Of a DNA stretch of 64,000 nt, positions 1 through 8,559 are shown in pieces; the stretch's first letter is position 1, and the number at the start of each line of letters is the position of its first letter. The stretch spans positions 682,001 through 746,000 of the forward strand of contig JAXMBK010000004.1 in assembly GCA_046349935.1 (NCBI GenBank), read 5' to 3'. The position numbers and the translations under genes were made by a program. The notes beneath the pieces were generated by a model. The model was not told the origin of the DNA. It did not search any database and saw only the letters and a list, made by a program, of their open reading frames with translations. Source of the stretch: CAIXSC01 sp046349935 (GTDB lineage: Bacteria > Planctomycetota > Planctomycetia > Pirellulales > Pirellulaceae).

Positions 1-612
1 GAATTGGAAACAGACCAGCGGGCGCGGGCCGGCATTTTCATGGCCTTTCAGCGGCCGGTCGCCATCCCCGGGGTCAAGCTGGCCGACTTCCTCCGCCACG
101 CCACGACGAACGTCCGCAACCCAGACCGCAAAGAAGGCGAAGAACTCATCGCCATGCGCGACTTCCGCAAGGAGCTTCGCTCGAAAATGGAGCACCTGCG
201 GATGGATCCCGAGTTCGCTCGGCGGTACGTCAACGACGGATTTTCCGGCGGCGAAATGAAGCGCGCCGAAATCCTGCAGCTCGCGATGCTCCAGCCCAAG
301 TTCGCGATCCTTGATGAGACGGACAGCGGACTCGACGCCGACGCGGTGCGATTGGCAAGCGAGAGTATCGCTGAGATCGGCCGAAAGAACATGGGTCTGT
401 TGATCATCACGCACCACGACAAGCTGCTCGAACACAATCCGCCCGAGTTCACGCACGTGATGTTGGGCGGACGCATCGTCGAGACGGGCGGCGTCGAACT
501 GGCGGCCGAATTGCACAGCTCGGGATATGACCGCATTCGTCGTGCATACCCGGACGCCGAGGCCGAGAATCGCGCGATGTTAGAGAAAGAAGAACCTCAG
601 CCTGTGGCCTGA
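1..612 (+). CDS. sufC: SufC, Fe-S assembly ATPase (5' truncated by window edge)
   Basis: Cytosolic ABC-type ATPase that powers the SufBCD scaffold for Fe-S cluster assembly. The frame is open from base 1, so the true start and the Walker A loop lie outside the window; about 203 residues remain of a family length near 250. Visible motifs are GIFMAFQRPVAIPGV (Q-loop region), the ABC signature FSGGEMKR, Walker B FAILDETDSGLD and the H-loop ITHHDKLL. The TTG at base 4 is not a credible start because the family needs the missing N-terminus. sufB follows 119 nt downstream on the same strand. The family call is very secure. Confidence 0.95.
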   Translation, partial: ELETDQRARAGIFMAFQRPVAIPGVKLADFLRHATTNVRNPDRKEGEELIAMRDFRKELRSKMEHLRMDPEFARRYVNDGFSGGEMKRAEILQLAMLQPKFAILDETDSGLDADAVRLASESIAEIGRKNMGLLIITHHDKLLEHNPPEFTHVMLGGRIVETGGVELAAELHSSGYDRIRRAYPDAEAENRAMLEKEEPQPVA

Positions 613-731
613 TCGGAGGCACGGCGACCTCGCCATGCCTCGGCCTTGCCTCCATTGCACCTGCGACGCGATTCGGCGTTTCGAATCCGCGTTGAAGCTC
701 GCTTGCTCACCGCCACGCACAGGAGATCGCC

Positions 732-2147
732 ATGGCGACCGACCTACTGAATCCCGCCTCGGAAGATCAAATCGGCGACATCAATAAGTACGATTTTCGG
801 ACTGAAAGTCGGCCCGTCTTCCGGGCTCAAAAGGGCATTAACGCCGACATCGTCTCGCAGATTTCTGAGATGAAGGGCGAACCGGAATGGATGCGTGATT
901 TCCGCCTGCGGTCGCTCAAGATCTTCGAGTCCAAGCCCATGCCGAAGTGGGGCGGCGACATCGGCGTCGACTTCCAGGACATTTACTACTACCTGAAGCC
1001 GACCGACAAACAAGGTCGCTCGTGGGACGACGTTCCGCAAGAGATCAAGGATACGTTCGACAAGCTGGGCATTCCCGAAGCCGAGAAGAAGTTCTTGGCA
1101 GGCGTCAAGGCGCAGTTTGAAAGCGAAGTCGTCTACGGGTCGCTCAAGGATGATCTGGCCGCGAAGGGGGTGATCTTCACCGACACCGATTCGGCGCTCC
1201 GCGAACATCCCGATTTGGTCCGCGAATATTTCTCGACGATCATTCCGCCGGAAGACAATAAGTTCGCCGCGCTCAACTCGGCCGTCTGGTCTGGCGGGTC
1301 GTTCATCTATATCCCCAAGGGAGTCAAGATCGACTTCCCGTTGCAGGCGTATTTCCGCATCAACGCAGAGAACATGGGGCAGTTCGAACGGACGCTGATC
1401 ATCGTCGACGAAGGCGCCGAGGTGCATTACGTCGAGGGCTGTACGGCGCCGATGTACAGCACCGAAAGCCTCCATTCGGCCGTCGTCGAAATCATCGTCA
1501 AACGCGGCGCTCGCTGCCGATACACGACGATTCAGAACTGGGCCAATAACATCTATAACCTCGTGACCAAGCGTGCGGTTGCATACCGCGACGCGACGAT
1601 GGAGTGGATCGACGGCAATCTGGGGAGTCGGCTCACGATGAAGTACCCGGCCGTCTACATGATGGAACCGGGCGCTCGCGGCGAAATCTTGTCGATCGCC
1701 TTCGCCAGCCAAGGTCAACATCAGGATGCGGGCGCCAAATTGGTTCACTGCGCTCCGAACACCACCGGACAGATCATTTCCAAGTCGATTTCGAAGAATG
1801 GCGGGCGCAGCAGCTATCGCGGACTGGTGCGCGTGGAGAAAGGGGCGAAGAACGCCAAGTGCAACGTCGTGTGCGACGCCCTGATTCTCGACCCGCGCAG
1901 CCAGTCCGACACTTACCCGTACATCGAGGTCGCCGAACAAGATGCTTCGATCGGGCACGAAGCGAGCGTGTCGAAGATCGGCGAAGAACAGTTGTTCTAT
2001 CTGATGAGTCGCGGATTGTCGGAGGCGGAAGCCAGCACCATGATCGTCAACGGCTTCATCGAGCCGCTGGTGAAGGAGCTGCCGATGGAGTACGCGGTCG
2101 AAATGAATCGACTGATCCAATTGCAGATGGAAGGGTCGGTAGGGTAA
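732..2147 (+). CDS. sufB: SufB, Fe-S cluster scaffold subunit
   Basis: Full-length (471 aa) SufB, the scaffold subunit of SufBCD on which Fe-S clusters are built. It has the conserved core AALNSAVWSGGSFIYIPKGVKIDFPLQ region, the beta-helix segment with VHYVEGCTAP, and the C-terminal stretch from IGHEASVSKIGEEQLFYL to GFIEPLV. The ATG at 732 follows GGAGATCGCC, a usable ribosome site. Its TAA overlaps the sufD start as TAATG, so the two are probably translationally coupled. Length and motifs match the family without gaps. Confidence 0.97.
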   Translation: MATDLLNPASEDQIGDINKYDFRTESRPVFRAQKGINADIVSQISEMKGEPEWMRDFRLRSLKIFESKPMPKWGGDIGVDFQDIYYYLKPTDKQGRSWDDVPQEIKDTFDKLGIPEAEKKFLAGVKAQFESEVVYGSLKDDLAAKGVIFTDTDSALREHPDLVREYFSTIIPPEDNKFAALNSAVWSGGSFIYIPKGVKIDFPLQAYFRINAENMGQFERTLIIVDEGAEVHYVEGCTAPMYSTESLHSAVVEIIVKRGARCRYTTIQNWANNIYNLVTKRAVAYRDATMEWIDGNLGSRLTMKYPAVYMMEPGARGEILSIAFASQGQHQDAGAKLVHCAPNTTGQIISKSISKNGGRSSYRGLVRVEKGAKNAKCNVVCDALILDPRSQSDTYPYIEVAEQDASIGHEASVSKIGEEQLFYLMSRGLSEAEASTMIVNGFIEPLVKELPMEYAVEMNRLIQLQMEGSVG

Positions 2148-3463
2148 TGGCGATGAGCACGATGACGCTTCCACGAGGGTTTTCCGCCGAGTCGTTCGCC
2201 GCATTCTTGGATTCGCGCCGCGAGCCCGGATGGTTGACCGACTTGCGACGCAATGCCTGGAACGATTTCACCGCTTTGCCGTGGCCCGATCGTCGCGACG
2301 AAGAGTGGATTCGGACCGACATCCGTCTGTTCAAGCTTGATAAGTTCGCGCTCCCCTCGGAACGTCCCACCAGCGAATGTCCGGCGCCGTTCCTATCAAA
2401 CGGCGTCGATTTGGCCGGCAGTACGACGTCGCTGGATGGTTTTTCGCATCGCACAACGTTCCAAGAACAATGGGCGCGCCGCGGCGTCATTTTCGGAGAA
2501 CTCGACGATCTGCTGCAGGCGCACGAGGGACTGCTTCGTCCCTACCTTGAGACTCGCTTGCTCGATGGTCGACAAGATCGCTTTGCCGCCTTGCATGCCG
2601 CCTGCTGGACGGCGAGCCACGTGCTGTACGTTCCGCGCGGCGTGCGGATCGACGAGCCGTTTCACATGTTCGCGGCGCTCGGCGACGGCGGAGTCGACTT
2701 GGGACGCACTTTAATCGTGCTGGAAGAGGGCGCCGAAGCGACGGTGCTGAATGAAACGCAAAGCAGTTCGCCGCTAGCGGGCGGGCTGCACTGCGGCGCC
2801 ACCGAAATCGTGGTGCGCAACGGCGCTCGCTTGCGCTATGTGAACTTGCAGGACTGGGGCCAAGGCGTGTGGCATTTCGCGCACCAACAGGCGGCCGTTC
2901 ATCGCAACGCATCGTTGCAGTGGACCAGCGCCGCAATGGGCAGTCGGCTCGCCAAGGTCAACCAGCGAGTGTCGCTCGCCGGTCCCGATGCGGAATGCCA
3001 AGTCAACGGCGTGCTTTTCACCGAAGGTCGTCAACACCTGTCCTATCACACGTTGCAACACCATCAGGCCCCGCATTGCCGCAGCGACTTCCTCTACAAG
3101 TCGGCGCTGCAGGATGCGTCGCGCACCGTATGGCGCGGGATGATCAAGGTGGAGCCAGGCGCGGCGAAGACGGACGGGTATCAGCGGAACGACAACCTGC
3201 TGTTGTCGGCCAACGCTCGAGCCGACTCGATTCCGGGGCTGGAGATCGAGGCCGACGATGTTCGGTGCACGCACGGTTCGACCACCAGCAAAGTCGACGA
3301 AGAACTCATCTTCTACTGCCAGTGCCGCGGTTACACTCGGCGCGAAGCAACGCGAGCGATCGTGACTGGGTTCTTCCAGCAAGTTTTCGATCGCATCACG
3401 ATCGAGAGCGTCCGCGAGGCGCTGGGGCAAGCGATCGGTCGTCGAGTTCGCGAATACGAATAA
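2147..3463 (+). CDS. sufD: SufD, SufBCD complex subunit
   Basis: Partner of SufB in the SufBCD complex (438 aa). The frame is open upstream inside sufB, but the real start is the ATG at 2147 that overlaps the sufB stop (TAATG); a second ATG sits at 2153. The N-terminus is the variable SufD type (RREPGWLTDLRRNAW). The core shows HAACWTASHVLYVPRGVRIDEP and the C-terminal SUF domain shows CTHGSTTSKVDEELIFYCQCRG. It is paralogous to SufB but lacks SufB's cysteine-rich segment. A Rieske-SufT gene follows 36 nt downstream. Confidence 0.95.
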   Translation: MAMSTMTLPRGFSAESFAAFLDSRREPGWLTDLRRNAWNDFTALPWPDRRDEEWIRTDIRLFKLDKFALPSERPTSECPAPFLSNGVDLAGSTTSLDGFSHRTTFQEQWARRGVIFGELDDLLQAHEGLLRPYLETRLLDGRQDRFAALHAACWTASHVLYVPRGVRIDEPFHMFAALGDGGVDLGRTLIVLEEGAEATVLNETQSSSPLAGGLHCGATEIVVRNGARLRYVNLQDWGQGVWHFAHQQAAVHRNASLQWTSAAMGSRLAKVNQRVSLAGPDAECQVNGVLFTEGRQHLSYHTLQHHQAPHCRSDFLYKSALQDASRTVWRGMIKVEPGAAKTDGYQRNDNLLLSANARADSIPGLEIEADDVRCTHGSTTSKVDEELIFYCQCRGYTRREATRAIVTGFFQQVFDRITIESVREALGQAIGRRVREYE

Positions 3464-3499
3464 AGTGCCCGAGCGAGCGAGTTAGAGAGAGGCTGAAAA

Positions 3500-4279
3500 A
3501 TGGCGGAGTTCGTGAAAGTCGCACAGGCGGCCGATGTTCCGAATCCGGGCAAGATCATGCTCGAAATCGGCGATCGATTGGTGGTGCTGGCGCAAGTCGA
3601 CGGTCAGTTCTTTTGTATTGACGACGTCTGCACGCACGACGGCGGGCCGCTCGGCGAGGGCGAACTCGACGGCTACGACATTGCTTGCCCGCGGCACGGC
3701 GCCAAGTTCGATGTGCGAAATGGCTGTGTGAAGACGATGCCTGCCACGGAGAACACCGGTTCACACGATGTGAAGGTGGACGGTGGAGCGGTCTGGGTTC
3801 GGATCCGCGACAGTTATGAAAGCACTGCTCCTGCGGCCGTCGGCGCACACGCACACGACGAATGCTGCGGGACGACGCCGACGGTGGTATCGGCGGCTTC
3901 GCTCGCAATGAACGGCTTGGCTACTGCGACCTCGACGGCTTCCGACGGCGAGTGTGCGTTGTCGCACTTGTGCGAAGATCTCGTTCGCGAAGAACTCAAA
4001 CGCGTCATCGACCCAGAATTGCTCGTCAACATCGTCGACCTGGGACTGGTTTACAACGTCGACTTGTCGCCGGCGCCGGAAGGCGGCACCAAAGTGAAGA
4101 TCGACATGACGATGACCAGCCCCATGTGCCCGGCTGGCCCGCAGCTAATTGCCCAGTGCAAGCAATTCGTCGGCCAGATGGCGGGCGTCAGCGTCGTCGA
4201 GGTCAAGGTGGTGATGGACCCGCCTTGGTCGCCCGACAAAATGACTGATGCAGCTCGCGATCACCTCGGCATTTTTTAG
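3500..4279 (+). CDS. Rieske ferredoxin fused to SufT/MIP18-family (DUF59) domain
   Basis: A 259-aa two-domain protein. Residues 1-105 form a Rieske-type [2Fe-2S] domain with ligands C44, H46, C63 and H66 in CTHDGGPL and CPRHGAKF. A roughly 45-residue Ala/Thr-rich linker follows. Residues 158-259 are a MIP18/DUF59 (SufT) domain with VIDPELLVNIVDLGLVYNV and the TSPMCPAG motif. SufT-family proteins assist Fe-S cluster maturation or transfer. The start has AGAGAGG upstream. Its place directly after sufD supports a role in the SUF pathway; electron or cluster delivery by the Rieske half is inference. Confidence 0.93.
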   Translation: MAEFVKVAQAADVPNPGKIMLEIGDRLVVLAQVDGQFFCIDDVCTHDGGPLGEGELDGYDIACPRHGAKFDVRNGCVKTMPATENTGSHDVKVDGGAVWVRIRDSYESTAPAAVGAHAHDECCGTTPTVVSAASLAMNGLATATSTASDGECALSHLCEDLVREELKRVIDPELLVNIVDLGLVYNVDLSPAPEGGTKVKIDMTMTSPMCPAGPQLIAQCKQFVGQMAGVSVVEVKVVMDPPWSPDKMTDAARDHLGIF

Positions 4280-4286
4280 CAGACCC

Positions 4287-5330
4287 ATGAAGCGACGCGT
4301 GCTTTGTTTCGAGTACGCGACGGGCGGCGGAGGCTGGGAAGACGCCGGCCTCCTGGAACCTGACAGCGCGTTCCTGGCCGAGGGGACGTTGATGTTGCAG
4401 GCGCTCGCGGCCGATCTCGCTCGACTGGATCAAATCGAAGCGACGCTGCTGTGGGACGCGCGTTTGCCGTCTCCCGTTTTCGCGCATCCGGGGAGCTCAT
4501 TATTCCGGCTCCCGATTGCGACGCTGTCGGAGTGGCGAGCGGCCCTGCGCGGAGCAGCGGGACGGTTTGACGAGGTGCTGTTTGTCGCGCCGGAGTGCGA
4601 CGGCGTGTTGGAGCGACTGACCGCCGAATTGGCGGCATCCGATCTGCGTCTGGCGTGTCCCCATCCGACGCTCGTGCGACTGGCTTCCAACAAGCATGCG
4701 ACCGCGGAACATTTGGCGCGAGCGGGGGTCGCCGTGCCGCGCGGACGGTTCTTGCGGTCGGGGGAACGGTTGCCGAGCGACGCCGATTATCCGGCAGTGC
4801 TCAAGCCGGTCGACGGCGCCGGTTCCCACTTGATTCGCGTGCTCGACCGTCCCGATGGGCTGGCTGTTTGTCCGCCGCACGCGGCGGGGTGGCGTTTGGA
4901 ATCGCTGGAACCGGGGCGATCCGCCAGCGTCTTGGTGGCGCGACGGAGCGAGGATCGAGAGGAATCGCCGACGGCGTTGCCCGCCTCTTGGCAGATCTTG
5001 TCAGACGACTGTGGTCTGCGCTATTTGGGCGGCGAGACGCCTTTGCCGCCGTCGCTGGACGAACGTGCTCGGAAACTAGCACTGCGAGCAGCGGCGACGT
5101 TGCCGCCGTGGCGCGGGTTCGTGGGGATCGACTTGGTGTTGGGAGACGATCCGACGGGGGCGGCGGATCGAGTGATTGAAGTGAATCCGCGCGTGACGAC
5201 CTCTTACATCGGGGTGCGCCGCGTGGTCGGCGGAAACTTGTTGCGCCCGCTGTTCTGCGAGACGACGGAAGACTCCGACTGGCGGCTCGCCGCCGCCGCT
5301 CCGCGAGTCTGTTGGACCGCGCACTCGTAA
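4287..5330 (+). CDS. ATP-grasp ligase, H4MPT/methanofuran-type cofactor cluster
   Basis: ATP-grasp protein of 347 aa starting at MKRRVLCFEYATGGG; an in-frame ATG at 4248 lies inside the upstream gene and is unlikely. The fold is shown by ASNKHATAEHLARAGV, the ATP-binding PAVLKPVDGAGSH, and the Mg-binding end VGIDLVLG...VIEVNPRVTTSY. The family includes MfnD-like tyramine-glutamate ligases and the ATP-grasp proteins found beside H4MPT-linked C1 genes in methylotrophs and planctomycetes. The two following genes belong to the same set, which supports a cofactor-biosynthesis role. The substrate is not determined. It starts 7 nt after the Rieske-SufT stop. Confidence 0.85.
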   Translation: MKRRVLCFEYATGGGGWEDAGLLEPDSAFLAEGTLMLQALAADLARLDQIEATLLWDARLPSPVFAHPGSSLFRLPIATLSEWRAALRGAAGRFDEVLFVAPECDGVLERLTAELAASDLRLACPHPTLVRLASNKHATAEHLARAGVAVPRGRFLRSGERLPSDADYPAVLKPVDGAGSHLIRVLDRPDGLAVCPPHAAGWRLESLEPGRSASVLVARRSEDREESPTALPASWQILSDDCGLRYLGGETPLPPSLDERARKLALRAAATLPPWRGFVGIDLVLGDDPTGAADRVIEVNPRVTTSYIGVRRVVGGNLLRPLFCETTEDSDWRLAAAAPRVCWTAHS

Positions 5331-5367
5331 CGTGCATCAGTACAATGGTTCGCCAAGGAGCAGGCAT

Positions 5368-6384
5368 ATGCGCTGGCTGGCGATTGACATCGGCGGGGCG
5401 AACGTCAAAGCGGCGGATGGGCGTCGTTACGCTCATTCGTATGCATTTCCGCTGTGGAAGCAACCGCAGCAGTTGGCGCAACAGCTGCGAGTCGCGATTG
5501 CGGAAGCGGGCATGGCCGATCATTTGGCCATTACGATGACGGGCGAATTGGCGGATTGTTTTCCGTCGCGGCGCGCAGGGGTCGCCGCCATTTTGGATGC
5601 GGTGCATGAAGCCGCAGGCGGCAGTCACACTCGAGTGTATTTGGTCGATGGGCGACTGGTGACGCCGCAGGTCGCCCGGGCCCAACCGCTGTCGGCAGCC
5701 GCTTCCAATTGGCATGCGTTAGCCGCTTTCGCGGCGAGATTCGCGGGCGGCAAGCCGGCCCTGCTAGTCGACGTCGGGTCGACGACCTGCGACGTGATTC
5801 CACTTCTGGATGGCAAGCCAGCCGCGCGCGGGACGACGGATACGGAGCGGATGTTGCGCGACGAGTTGGTGTATACGGGCGTGGAGCGAAGCCCCATTTG
5901 TGCGATCCTGGCTAAGTTTCCGTGGCGCGGCGGTCGCTGTCCGGTGGCTCAAGAATGGTTCGCCACGACGCGCGACGCGTATTTGATCTTGGGAGAAATG
6001 CCCGAGGCGCCCGACGATCTGGGCACCGCGGATGGACGGCCGGCGACTCGCGCCGCGGCGCATGCTCGGCTGGCCCGCATGGCGTGCGCCGACGCGGACG
6101 AGTTTTCGCCTGAGGACGCCATGCAAGCGGCGGAAGCGACGGCGGCGGCGCAGACGAAACGGTTGGCGGAAGCGATGCGGCGAGTGAACAGCGAGATGCG
6201 GCAACCGGCGGCGACGCTCTTGTTGAGCGGTCACGGCGAGTTTCTAGCGCGGCGCGCAGCGGCGTGGTTGGGATGGAAGACTCCGATTCAGTCGCTGGCC
6301 GATTTGGCAGGGCCGGTGATCTCGCGGTGCGGCCCCGCGCATGCCTTAGCCGTGTTGGCTCGGGAAGCGGGAGGACGGGAATGA
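5368..6384 (+). CDS. Hydantoinase/oxoprolinase-family protein of H4MPT-linked C1 pathway
   Basis: A 338-aa protein of the ASKHA-fold hydantoinase/oxoprolinase family, the subgroup linked with tetrahydromethanopterin C1 metabolism. Phosphate-loop-like motifs are WLAIDIGGANVKAADG at the N-terminus, ALLVDVGSTTCDVIPL mid-protein and LLLSGHGEFLARRAAAWLGW near the end. The start is the ATG at 5368 with AAGGAG 7 nt upstream; an ATG at 5332 in the same frame lacks such a site. It overlaps the next gene by ATGA. Exact chemistry in this pathway is not established from sequence. Confidence 0.85.
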   Translation: MRWLAIDIGGANVKAADGRRYAHSYAFPLWKQPQQLAQQLRVAIAEAGMADHLAITMTGELADCFPSRRAGVAAILDAVHEAAGGSHTRVYLVDGRLVTPQVARAQPLSAAASNWHALAAFAARFAGGKPALLVDVGSTTCDVIPLLDGKPAARGTTDTERMLRDELVYTGVERSPICAILAKFPWRGGRCPVAQEWFATTRDAYLILGEMPEAPDDLGTADGRPATRAAAHARLARMACADADEFSPEDAMQAAEATAAAQTKRLAEAMRRVNSEMRQPAATLLLSGHGEFLARRAAAWLGWKTPIQSLADLAGPVISRCGPAHALAVLAREAGGRE

Positions 6385-7007
6385 AGCGCGTAGTCGCGAA
6401 ACTGGGCGGTAGTCTGCTCGATTTGCCCGATTGGCCTGAGCGGTTCTTGCAGTGGCTGGCGGCGCAAGGGCCGGTGCAGTGTCTGGTGGTGGTGGGGTGT
6501 GGTTCGTGGGGAGACGAGGTGCGCCGGTGGGATGAACATCACGCCTTGGGCGACGCATTCTGCCACCAGTTGTGCGCTCGCTTGCTGTCATTGACCGCGG
6601 AAGCGGCGGGCAGAGTTCTCTCGCAGCGTCGTGACTTGCCCTATCGAGTGGTGCGGGTGGAGTCGATTGAGGCCGCTCGCGCACTCGCCGATCAAGGCGA
6701 CTCGGCTCGACCGCGTTCGCTGCTGCTAGTGCTTGACGCGGGCGTCTTTCTCACGCGCGGCGCCAGCGACTCGACGCAGCCCTTTCCCGAGAATTGGTCG
6801 GTCACAAGCGACTCGATCGCCGCGGAAGCGGCGCGGTGCTGGCAGGCCGAAGAGTTGGCGCTGCTGAAGTCCCGACCGCCGGTCGATTCGTTGAACTGGA
6901 ACGACGCGGCGGAACAAGGATTAGTAGATCGAGAGTTTCCGCGACGCATCGCCGATTTGCGAAGCGTCACATGGACGAACTTGCGAGCCAGCGAAGGTTC
7001 GCGTTAG
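6381..7007 (+). CDS. Amino-acid-kinase-family protein (MfnE-like)
   Basis: A 208-aa amino acid kinase fold protein. The N-terminus VVAKLGGSLLDLPDW is the phosphate-binding glycine loop of the family, and NWSVTSDSIAAEAA resembles the nucleotide-site helix. In methanogens the related MfnE phosphorylates aminomethylfuran phosphate during methanofuran synthesis, and homologues sit in H4MPT gene sets of methylotrophs and planctomycetes. It starts inside the stop of the previous gene (ATGA), so the trio is one transcription unit. It ends tail-to-tail with the DUF1598 gene, overlapping by 4 nt. Confidence 0.82.
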   Translation: MKRVVAKLGGSLLDLPDWPERFLQWLAAQGPVQCLVVVGCGSWGDEVRRWDEHHALGDAFCHQLCARLLSLTAEAAGRVLSQRRDLPYRVVRVESIEAARALADQGDSARPRSLLLVLDAGVFLTRGASDSTQPFPENWSVTSDSIAAEAARCWQAEELALLKSRPPVDSLNWNDAAEQGLVDREFPRRIADLRSVTWTNLRASEGSR

Positions 7008-8389
7008 TTCCACCACCAGGTCTTGCCGGCGGGCTTCGCAAGCGAGCTTTGCCGAACCGACTTGATCGAGTCATCGACGGCCACTTTGTCGGCGACGCCG
7101 AACGAGTCGATTTGGACGCCGCCGGACGCCGTGATCACGAACTCGCGGTTGCGCTTCACAAAGCTGCACTGCGTCGAGACCTTCTTGGGGACGGGCCACT
7201 TGAAGGAGGAAACGGCCGAGTTCGAATCAGCGAGCACCGGGAGGCTCGCGCCGGCTCGTTCCAGCAACCCTTCCTTTTGGATCAATGCGGCGACGATGCA
7301 CATGTCCATCAGGTTCCGCAGTTCGGCGAAGACCACGTTCTTCGAAGCGAGCGCTTCGTAGTTCTTGGTCATCGAGTCGGCCCATTGCTGAGCGACGGGA
7401 TCTTTCTTGCCGGTTTGCGTCACGGTGCCGTCGTCGTTGGCGATCTCTTCTTCGGTGAGCGCCTTGACGCCCGGGCCGCGGATTTCCCAAGTGAGTCGGT
7501 CTTCGCTGCGCACGATCGGTTCGTAGTTACAGGCGAGCCACCAGCGCGGCATCATGTTGTCGATGCGCGCGTTCTTCGCTTTGACGAGATCCAAGAAGCC
7601 GACGATTTCCTTCACGGGCGAAGGGTCGAGATTCATGGCGATGCGCTTCATATGGTAGTCGGAAGCGACGAGCACGCGAGCAAAGTGGCTGTCGCCGGGA
7701 ACGCCGGTGACCTTAATGTCGTGCGGGCCGAGCGCTTGTTGGATGCCGTCCAACGTCCCGGGGCTCATCTGCTTCTGACCGCGAAGGAAGCGTTGCAGGT
7801 TCTGCAAGCCTTCCGCGGTGGGGTCGATCGAGCAGCTGATGCCGTTCTCTCGCGCGGCATTCACCGTGCGGAAGGCCATGGCGAGGTCTTCGAGTTGCAG
7901 GACGGGGCGGCCGGTGGTGACGCCGACGACGTTGGCGTTCTCGTCAATCTTCCAACCTTCGGCGGGGCCCACTAGCAACACATCGTTCTCTTCGGGGACG
8001 AGCACGACGTACTGAATGCGCTGCAAGCCTGCCAAGTACCGCACATCGTCCGGCAGTTGACCGAGGTTCTCTTGTTGCGCGGCCGTGATGGCGGCTTCGA
8101 GGCCTTTGAGCGACAACTTGCGCAACTCGACGGGCGCGTTGAGATCGGCGCCGGCCGGCTTGAGTTCCTTGAGGAGCGCTTGACGGAGCATTTGTCGCGC
8201 GTCGACGTTGACGTTGCGGACGACGCCTTCGGGATCGACCGAGATGCCGCCGACTGCGCCGCCGCGGAATCCGCCGTGGCCCGCGAACACCGCTGCGACC
8301 TGCAAGCCGACGATCAAGCAACCGACCAGCAGCCAGCGCTGGGAGGCGCGAAGGAAAGAGGCAGGGCGAAAACGACTCGGCATACGCAT
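7004..8389 (-). CDS. DUF1598 domain protein, exported
   Basis: A 461-aa planctomycete-type protein of unknown function. The N-terminus has a basic stretch and one hydrophobic segment (WLLVGCLIVGLQVAAVFAG) that reads as a signal peptide or membrane anchor, followed by a Gly-rich stretch and GGISVDPEGVVRNV. The body, including DVRYLAGLQRIQYVVLVPEE, VLLVGPAEGW, GISCSIDPTAEGL and MPRWWLACNYEPI, is typical of DUF1598. It probably acts in the cell envelope. It stands alone on its strand, and its 5' side faces the FHA activator gene across 170 nt. Confidence 0.85.
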   Translation of the reverse strand: MRMPSRFRPASFLRASQRWLLVGCLIVGLQVAAVFAGHGGFRGGAVGGISVDPEGVVRNVNVDARQMLRQALLKELKPAGADLNAPVELRKLSLKGLEAAITAAQQENLGQLPDDVRYLAGLQRIQYVVLVPEENDVLLVGPAEGWKIDENANVVGVTTGRPVLQLEDLAMAFRTVNAARENGISCSIDPTAEGLQNLQRFLRGQKQMSPGTLDGIQQALGPHDIKVTGVPGDSHFARVLVASDYHMKRIAMNLDPSPVKEIVGFLDLVKAKNARIDNMMPRWWLACNYEPIVRSEDRLTWEIRGPGVKALTEEEIANDDGTVTQTGKKDPVAQQWADSMTKNYEALASKNVVFAELRNLMDMCIVAALIQKEGLLERAGASLPVLADSNSAVSSFKWPVPKKVSTQCSFVKRNREFVITASGGVQIDSFGVADKVAVDDSIKSVRQSSLAKPAGKTWWWN

Positions 8390-8559
8390 GCTCCTTGTGG
8401 TTCCCTGATCATCGTGTTAGAACGCAACACGCTGGCCCTCGGATACTTGAGGCCGGATCAGGGCTTCCCCGATACAATAATTCACCATCGAAAATCTTGC
8501 AAGAAAAGCTCACGCCTCCCCTGAAAGGCGGGGGACGTTCCGCTGGGTAGGCCGGGTCC

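Noticed and set aside
744..2204. A 486-residue minus-strand frame opposite sufB
   Set aside because: Composition is antisense-like and the plus strand is a clear sufB.
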